In this document: positions 58,040 through 64,000 of the stretch, one piece after another | Position numbering within the stretch: position 1 is the stretch's first letter | How the letters are laid out: each line of letters opens with the position of its first letter | Assembly (NCBI GenBank): GCA_028554795.2 | Contig: CM068828.1 | Span: 19,119,936-19,183,935 of the forward strand | DNA: 64,000 bases | From: Sinohyriopsis cumingii | Taxonomy: Eukaryota > Mollusca > Bivalvia > Unionida > Unionidae | Reading direction: 5' to 3' | Notes under the pieces: generated by a model | Databases searched by the model: none | Told to the model about the DNA's origin: nothing | What the model saw: the letters and a program-made list of their open reading frames with translations, nothing else | Program-made: the position numbers and the translations under genes

Positions 58040-58990
58040 TCTGATTTTACATAAATCTGAGTACCAACAGTTATAAATTGCATAAATCTGAGTACCAACA
58101 GTTATAAATTGCATAAATCTGAGTACCAAGAGTTATAAATAAAATAATAATTCAAAAATAAATAAGTTGTAAAATTAAGAAATTTGTACAATTTTGTAAA
58201 TTTGATGGGGTAAATGGTAGTCAAAATTAAGAAATTTGTACAATTTCGTAAATTTGATGGGGTAAATGGTAGTCAAAATTAAGAACTTTGTACAATTTTG
58301 TTGTATTTTGTGAAATAATTAAGAAATTCTTCATTTTGATGGGGTAAATGGTAGTCAAAATTAAGAAATTTGTACAATTTTATGTTTTTGATGGGGTAAA
58401 TGGTAGTCAAAATTAAGAAATTTGTACAATTTTGTTAAATTTCAGTAAAAAAAAACAAATTAATTCAGTAAATAAATAAATTCAGAAATAAATAATAAAT
58501 CTGAGTACCAAGTAGCCCATCAAAATTATGAATAAATAATAATTCAGAAAAAATAAATAATAATTCAGAAATAAATAATAAATCTGAGTACCAAGTAGCC
58601 CATCAAAATTATGAATAAATAATAATAATTCAGAAAAAATACATAATAATTCAGAAAAAATAAATAAATAAATAATAAATCTGAGTACCAACAGTTATAA
58701 ATTGCATAAATCTGAGTACCAACTAGCCCATCAAATTCAGAAATAAATAATAATTCAGAAATAAATAATAATTCAGAAATAAATAATAAATCTGAGTACC
58801 AACAGTTATAAATTGCATAAATCTGAGTACCAACTAGCCCATCAAATTCAGAAATAAATAATAATTCAGAAATAAATAATAAATCTGAGTACCAACTCAC
58901 CCATCAGAGTTATAAATTGCATAAATCTGAGTACCAACTCACCCATCAAAATTGCAAATTGCATGAATCTAAGTAGCAACTAACCCATCA
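58040..58990. repeat. AT-rich repeat block with two unit types
   Basis: Unit one (ATAAATCTGAGTACCAAC with AGTTATAAATTGC) recurs at 58060-58140 and 58676-58980. Unit two (GATGGGGTAAATGGTAGTCA with AAATTAAGAAATTTGTACAA) recurs five times at 58203-58440. AATTCAGAAATAAATAAT spacers fill 58460-58870. Apparent minus-strand ORFs rich in LLFISEL are artefacts. Confidence 0.88.
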
Positions 58991-58996
58991 AAGATC

Positions 58997-59398
58997 TTAG
59001 TCATCTTCATCGGAATTACTACTTTGGATCGTTTCACCAACTAGGTTACTCGCTAACATAATTTTTCTTAATAGTCTTATGCGAGTACTAATTGTTTTCT
59101 TTTCCTCGTACTCGTGGGATAACAGCGATCTAATTTTTTCCACTGCGGCAGAGAGAGGAACGAATTCCTTCACCTGATTATCTTCTACGGTAGCTAGCGA
59201 CTGAAACATTGCCGCCTGAATCCGTTTCATGAGCTTATATTCAGATGATAGTGTGTGTATTCCTTGGTTTTTACGTTCTTGTAAAATCTCAAAATCAGAA
59301 ACTATTTTTTCAGGATTTAGTTCATTAGATATATTAATTCCATCTTTTTCCAATTTTTTAATAGCAGAAATAATGTCTTCGATATTTTCATGGTTCAT
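58997..59398 (-). CDS. Helical acidic-tailed protein, unidentified (133 aa)
   Basis: Complete frame from Met 59398: NHENIEDIISAIKKLEKDGI, a central helical region with EYKLMKRIQAAMFQSL, and a C-terminus ending SSNSDEDD. No domain recognised. It is the first of three minus-strand genes between the palindrome and the polymerase. Its mostly helical, charged make-up could suit a DNA-binding or scaffold role, but that is a guess. The frame is intact, unlike several neighbours. Confidence 0.52.
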   Translation of the reverse strand: MNHENIEDIISAIKKLEKDGINISNELNPEKIVSDFEILQERKNQGIHTLSSEYKLMKRIQAAMFQSLATVEDNQVKEFVPLSAAVEKIRSLLSHEYEEKKTISTRIRLLRKIMLASNLVGETIQSSNSDEDD

Positions 59399-59454
59399 TA
59401 TATAATATATAAATCTTTAAAATAAAAAAAGTATCCCTACAGAACCCCTATCGA

Positions 59455-59800
59455 GTGTTTAGCGAGTTCGTCGGGATGTTTCAAGGACAGCACAAACATA
59501 TATTATGAAATGTGAACCTCTATTCGAGTCTTTTAGCAGGTTTAAGTATGCAATGAACGAAAGACAGTACAGCCAAGAACTCGTAGATTGCCATCGCATT
59601 CTACCAAGTTCACCAGGCACACGAAATATTCCTTCTACGAGAGCTTCTAACCCGTCAAACAACGGTCTAGAGGCCCAAGAAGGGGGACGGCACAAACATA
59701 TATTATGAATGAAGAGCCCCTATCGAGTCTTTAGCGAGCTCAGATTATGCAATGAATGACGACACAAACATATATTATGAATGAACCTCTATCAGGTTTA
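59455..59800. repeat. Three imperfect repeats, about 110-180 bp apart
   Basis: CACAAACATATATTATGAA followed by CCTCTAT or CCCCTATCGAGTCTTTAGC recurs near 59492, 59692 and 59764. They are probably duplicated non-coding segments of the element. A (GAAT)n stretch follows to 59858. Confidence 0.7.
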
Positions 59801-59867
59801 GTAAATATGTAATGAGATGTAATGAATGAATGAATGTAATGAATGAATGAATGAAATGAGGCCATTT

Positions 59868-59974
59868 TCTCCGCTGTCAGAACACCCACCCACCAAATAA
59901 TCAACCCGTGGGAAAATACAAAAACATGTATCTACCACGTTTGACATGGTAGGATGGTGTTCTGACAGCGGAGA
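59868..59974. repeat. 19-bp perfect inverted repeat
   Basis: TCTCCGCTGTCAGAACACC (59868-59886) is exactly complementary to GGTGTTCTGACAGCGGAGA (59956-59974), around a 69-nt loop. It adjoins a tRNA-like sequence at 60045-60112. Confidence 0.85.
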
Positions 59975-60044
59975 GGGGGTGGCGGTGCCCCAATTAATTA
60001 TAAAAATCGCAATTATGCGTACACCACCGACAAGTTGTCAGCCA

Positions 60045-60112
60045 TGGGGATTCGATCCTGGACCGCGAGCGTCACAGTCCAATTCGATACGGATTGAGCT
60101 ATCAAATCTTAT
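60045..60112 (-). other. tRNA-like sequence (SINE or pol III remnant)
   Basis: On the minus strand TAGCTCAATCCGT (A-box-like) is followed about 35 nt later by GGATCGAATCCCC (B-box-like). The D arm and anticodon arm do not pair well, so it is not a functional tRNA. With the adjoining inverted repeat it may be a SINE or composite insertion of about 250 bp. Confidence 0.5.
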
Positions 60113-60560
60113 TACAAACATATGTTTCGGAAGTTAATATATAGCTACAGCATTTCTGAATTAAAACAGCGGAATAGTTTCTACATTTAAATAACTGTTT
60201 CTACATCAAAATAACGGTTTCTGAATATAACAGCGTTTTTCGTAACAGACTGTAAATACAAACCTGCGTGCAGAATACACCTGCATATCGATTTGTGCAT
60301 AACAACGGTTTGTAAATGCAGCATATACAGCTACTTGCGGATCAATAACAACGGTCAAGTTACCTCAGTTTCTCGCTATGTTGTTTGATGGGAAATTTCT
60401 ATTTTGTAAGTTAGAAACCATAAATATACTTCTACGAGTAATTACGACGTAAATGGTTAATCTGACCATAAAAATCGGAAATTTACGAAGAAAACTATAT
60501 ATTACAAAGTAATCTCCCTTTTGCATAATTAAAAATTCAGTAGTATAAGGGGGACATACA
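60113..60560. other. Non-coding DNA, no gene seen
   Basis: Short phrases such as ACAGCGG and GTTTCTACAT recur around 60165-60230. Nothing else stands out. Confidence 0.45.
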
Positions 60561-60564
60561 GCGA

Positions 60565-61017
60565 CTAATATAATTCAATGTGGTGATGATACTGAAAGGT
60601 GATTTTCTGCTTATATTTCTTTGAGAAAGTAGATTTGGTTATATTTTCTGCGACGTATTTTACCGCACGCGAGTTAATATCAAAATATTTCGCAGCCACG
60701 TTCATAGACTGAAATATAATTTCTTTGCCAGTTTCTGTGTTTGTAGCCTTGATCAGCCTTCTAGAAACTGTCTTACATCTTCCAGTATTACCACGCGCAG
60801 AGTTCACGCTTTGTGTGACAACACGAAGGTTAAATAAGGAGTTGTTCTGAGGATTCCCGTCAATATGATCAATAACAAAACCATTTTCGATCAATCCGTT
60901 ATGACACTCATACGTAAATCTATGACACAGATAATGTTTCTTTCCAGCAGTAAACATTAGATAACCAGTATTAATGACAAAACCAACCGGTCTTTTAAGC
61001 ATACAATTTCTGATCAT
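60565..61017 (-). CDS. HNH endonuclease (homing-endonuclease type, 150 aa)
   Basis: Complete frame. The core shows LCHRFTYECHNGLI then VIDHIDGNPQNNSLFNLRVV, the classic H-N-H arrangement (His in CHRF, then DHIDGN..NN...NLR) of HNH nucleases found in phages and large DNA viruses. A C-terminal segment (SMNVAAKYFDINSRAVKYVA) resembles a NUMOD-type helix-turn-helix that reads DNA. Such enzymes make double-strand breaks and often spread as free-standing homing genes. Here the gene lies between replication genes of a virus-like element. Independent mobility is inferred. The frame is intact. Confidence 0.84.
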   Translation of the reverse strand: MIRNCMLKRPVGFVINTGYLMFTAGKKHYLCHRFTYECHNGLIENGFVIDHIDGNPQNNSLFNLRVVTQSVNSARGNTGRCKTVSRRLIKATNTETGKEIIFQSMNVAAKYFDINSRAVKYVAENITKSTFSKKYKQKITFQYHHHIELY

Positions 61018-61103
61018 ACCGTAAATATTTGATTCGTAGTTGTTACGACAGGATGTGGGATAAATATATTTTGCTCCATATATGATAATATTATTTGTTT
61101 AAA

Positions 61104-61400
61104 TCATTGTTTGTCTGAAAACTTAGTTAGATAATCCTCCACGGATTTTATAGCATTTTCACTATTATTATTTTTTTTGTCATAATATCTTTTAAGCTCT
61201 CTGAACCGTTTTCCCCCGCACTTTCCACATAATTTTGTTTTTTCTCGCACTCCAGTACCACATCGCAGACATGGTATTGGTCCTGAGCTTCCACGGTTAA
61301 CGCACTGCATGTGTTGTCCGCAGAACTCCTTTTTACAGGATTTATTACAACGAGTTAATGAACCCACCATGAGCCATCTGCATTGAGACATTGTATACAT
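61104..61400 (-). CDS. Small zinc-binding protein (98 aa)
   Basis: MYTMSQCRWLM begins the frame. Two Cys/His clusters follow: C-x10-C-x3-C-x4-C-x2-H (CRW...RCNKSCKKEFCGQH, residues 7-30), and CLRCG ... LCGKCGG (residues 44-62, two CxxC knuckles). A basic helix (KRFRELKRYYDKKN) ends the protein. Short proteins with the first pattern are common in large DNA viruses. It is divergently arranged 35 nt from the polymerase-helicase gene, suggesting a shared early promoter and a role in replication or transcription. That role is inferred. Confidence 0.65.
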   Translation of the reverse strand: MYTMSQCRWLMVGSLTRCNKSCKKEFCGQHMQCVNRGSSGPIPCLRCGTGVREKTKLCGKCGGKRFRELKRYYDKKNNNSENAIKSVEDYLTKFSDKQ

Positions 61401-61435
61401 AATATTTTAATTTAAATACTTGTCTGAAATATAGT
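61401..61435. promoter_or_regulatory. Divergent intergenic region between zinc protein and polymerase
   Basis: Only 35 nt separate the two start codons. The AT-rich sequence (AATATTTTAATTTAAATA) is likely a compact bidirectional promoter, but no initiator can be pinpointed. Confidence 0.4.
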
Positions 61436-64000
61436 ATGAACGAATTCGATAGATTATCCCGAATAAAGCCCTGGAGAGTGGATAAATTCAACCTCGACAG
61501 AATATCTCCAGACTTACCAGTACGAGATCTGGTTGATCCGAAAAATAAAAGTTTGATTAATAAAATTCACGACGCCAAGAAAGAATTTCACACAGATGGT
61601 GCATCTCATGTCTGGTCAACGTTCAAGATTATACGCAAGGGCGCCATTAACGCTATGATGTACGACAAACGAGCAGCAATTATCATTAACTATCTTGATA
61701 ATCGCAAGTATCTTTTCAGAATAAAATTCGTCGTGTTGACAGAAACAAATGATTGGATTATCCGTGACAAATATGATCCTGTCCACGGTAATAAAAAAAC
61801 TGTCGTACTAAGTAAAGATTCCAAACCAGGTCTATTGACAGGTATTGACAAACCGTATTATGAAAGAGCATATCCTGTGACCGCGGTTATTTATGGAATC
61901 TATGTGATGAATGAAAAACCTAGCGCTGATAAACTAGCGCCGATGAAATTTTCAAAAATAAATTGTGTAGCTGAACGAGTAACAGAACATTTTACCGTTT
62001 TGACTCGTGGAAACGGTCTAACGGATAAGAGACGTAAAATAATAAACACGTGGGGAGAAATGGTTAAAGATACTGGTGCATCTATCAAAGATGTCGCTGA
62101 GTTAGGAAAAAGATTAAAATTTCCAATAACCGTGGCGACGATAACAGGAGAGATTTTGTATGAATCAAAATATAGATCAAAAGGAGCTTCGATCGAAATT
62201 ATTGATCATAACGCACACGCGTGGACTAACGCAGTAACAATATTTCCACGAGATCGAACTGTTAAATGTTATCCCGGAGGCATGTTTGATTTTATTAACG
62301 AAATAAGTAAAAACGATCCCGTGTCAGTATGGTTATTTCAGTCTTGCGTGGAAGAAAATAATCAATTTGATCAGATTGTGAGACCAAATGGTGCTATTTA
62401 TCGAACAAATCCTCTTCACGAGAAAATGAAAAATCTTGCACTGCAATACACTGATGACACCGACGAATTATTGAGCAACTGCTTTACTGTTCCGTCAGTT
62501 GCGGCTCATTTTGCTAGAAAGAAAAATTCGTGGAAACCAACTCGGTTTGATTTTCTCGATGACATAGTATCCAGTTGTGTCGAATATGGACACGGCGGAC
62601 TATGGAATACTAAATACGATCATAGAGATGTTATTTCAGTTGATATGGTTGCGTGTTATCCGGGAAGTTTTCTTGGATATGGAGATTGTTCTGTGTATTT
62701 TGAGCGATTCGGTCATCCGACGCACGAAATGACGCGAGTATCGATAAATGGACCATTACCGGATTTTGACCTGACTGGATTTGCTCGTATCGAGTCATTC
62801 GAAATGTCTAAAGGACTCCATGCAATTTGTTATGTTTGGTTTGGAAAACATTTTCCAGAAAAAATGTGGACACCAATAGTACTATTACGATATATGCTTG
62901 ATTGCACGATGTTAATATCGCTGACGATCAGCGAAGCAATTATATCATATCGAAAACAAACCGAAGTTTGGTTACCACATTCGAATGAAACCGATTCGAA
63001 GGATCTTGGTAGAAAAATAATTGGCAAATTTACCCAAGGAGCAGCATATGATCACAGACAACATTGTACAAGATTGATCATGGACGACGCTGAGTTAGAT
63101 TTTATAATCGCTGATACAACGAACAAGAACACGTTTGTAAGTCGAGAAACAGCTTTCTTGTCAAATGGAAATAAACTAGGCACCATTGTGAACTACATGG
63201 ACGGTGAGTCACCTCAGTATACTCATTTAAGATCATCGATGCTCGCGTATGTTTCAATAAATCTATTATCGATGATAAATATGGTTTCTACGCATGCCGT
63301 CAGAGTTGCTACTGATTCGTTTTATATAAGTAAAAACATTCAATACAGTTAGAAAAATTAAACATAGGCACTTATGCATCGTGGGGTTCGTGGAGAATAA
63401 AAAAGGAATATACGCTCGATTATTCCGAATCCGCTGATGTTGCGGTTAAAGATATTTACTGTAAAAAATATCAAACGTTGACAACTCCGTTGTTACCATC
63501 GGTATACGATCCAATAACTAGACACAAAACGGTTTATCTAAATGGACCTGGCGGCAGTGATAAAACTACTCGAGCTATCGAACTATTTCAGAACTCGGAT
63601 ATGATCGTGCTAACACCCACACATAGACTCGCGCGAGAGATGAAACAACGCGGTGTTAATTCCTGTACTTATCACAGCTTTTTTCGATGGAAGGGTGATA
63701 CATGGACATCTTTAAGGATGGGCGAGAAATACATTCCAAGGATTATAATATGGGATGAAATATGCACTGTACCGCTAGAAACATTAAAAACATTTCTTGA
63801 TTGGTTGTTAACAAGAAATACCGCTGTGATAATGTGCGGCGATCACGGTCAACCACCACCTGTAGCTGGACCATCTCCACATGATTGGCTGAAAAATTTC
63901 GTTGATCACGCTGAAGAAATAACTGATGATCATAGAGCACTTGATGCAGCGTTGAAGGAATTTAAAAAATTAATCAGACTACAACCGAATAAAATTCAAT
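61436..64000 (+). pseudogene. PolB-like DNA polymerase fused to SF1 helicase, one frameshift, runs off the window
   Basis: ATG 61436 opens 638 codons. Residues 1-390 form an unfamiliar N-terminal region. Polymerase-like motifs follow: VISVDMVACYPGSF (motif A, about residue 400), KIIGKFTQGA in place of the canonical motif B (about 527), and AVRVATDSFYI (motif C, about 623). A frameshift near 63335-63350 ends the frame. The next frame continues openly to 64000 with NGPGGSDKTTRAIEL (Walker A, with Asp where Gly should precede Lys), VLTPTHRLAREM, IIIWDEIC (Walker B) and VIMCGDHGQPPP (motif III): a superfamily 1 Pif1/RecD-like helicase. From memory, a similar single-protein fusion occurs in many copies in the fungus Rhizophagus and scattered invertebrates. 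It is probably the replicase of this element. Confidence 0.74.

Noticed and set aside
58482-58900. Minus-strand ORFs rich in LLFISEL phrases
   Set aside because: They are translations of AT-rich repeat units and vary with unit number.
60045-60112. Functional tRNA gene
   Set aside because: Only the box motifs are recognisable. The D and anticodon arms do not pair, so it is listed only as tRNA-like.

Overview
The window reads as nuclear DNA of an invertebrate animal, most likely a bivalve or related mollusc. It has no prokaryotic gene layout. It is AT-rich, holds many minisatellite arrays and microsatellites, carries tRNA-derived SINEs with target-site duplications (TSDs), DNA transposons, LTR and LINE remnants, and at least one host gene with GT/AG introns. 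The species assignment is an inference from repeat style and from a Cys/Tyr-rich membrane-protein gene family; nothing here proves it.

Region 1, about 1-31 kb, is a repeat-rich host region. The clearest host gene lies on the minus strand and is split over about 22 kb: exon 1 at 28924-29189 (signal peptide plus Cys-rich ectodomain), exon 2 at 24181-24296 (transmembrane helix) and a probable last exon at 7415-7464. The three pieces join in phase into a 143-residue type I membrane protein resembling the CYYR1/Shisa style. A paralogous first exon lies at 3879-4129 in the same orientation, so this looks like a tandem family. The introns hold satellite arrays (units of about 23, 31, 51, 54, 22, 60, 172, 44 and 67 bp), a decayed LTR retroelement (15.5-18.8 kb) with a 26-copy 60-bp expansion inside its polyprotein, a nearly intact 2.4-kb DNA transposon with a 562-aa transposase-like gene (21525-23924), and two non-autonomous transposons inserted into satellite arrays with readable TSDs (9041-9690 and 27600-27790).

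Region 2, about 32.8-45.2 kb, holds debris of an old Polinton/Maverick-type element. It has a broken double-jelly-roll major capsid gene (32.88-34.1 kb) interrupted by a minus-strand LINE reverse-transcriptase fragment, a heavily frameshifted family-B DNA polymerase (41.3-44.45 kb) and several small unidentified ORFs.

Region 3, about 49.3 kb to the window end, holds a younger and largely readable virus-like element. A plus-strand morphogenesis cassette (50.5-57.7 kb) encodes a coiled-coil protein, two small basic or hydrophobic minor-virion-like proteins, a capsid protein, an adenain-type cysteine protease, a fiber-like protein, a membrane protein, a penton-like protein and a small ORF. It is followed by a 293-bp palindrome with perfect 64-bp arms, a repeat block, three minus-strand genes (unknown, HNH endonuclease, zinc-binding protein) and a divergent plus-strand fusion of a PolB-like polymerase with a superfamily 1 helicase that runs off the window. 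Several genes carry nonsense codons or frameshifts, many of the latter at homopolymers, so the copy is probably endogenised and decaying, although sequencing indels are possible. The pairing of a Polinton-like capsid module with this unusual polymerase-helicase fusion and the giant palindrome is the strongest candidate for something undescribed.
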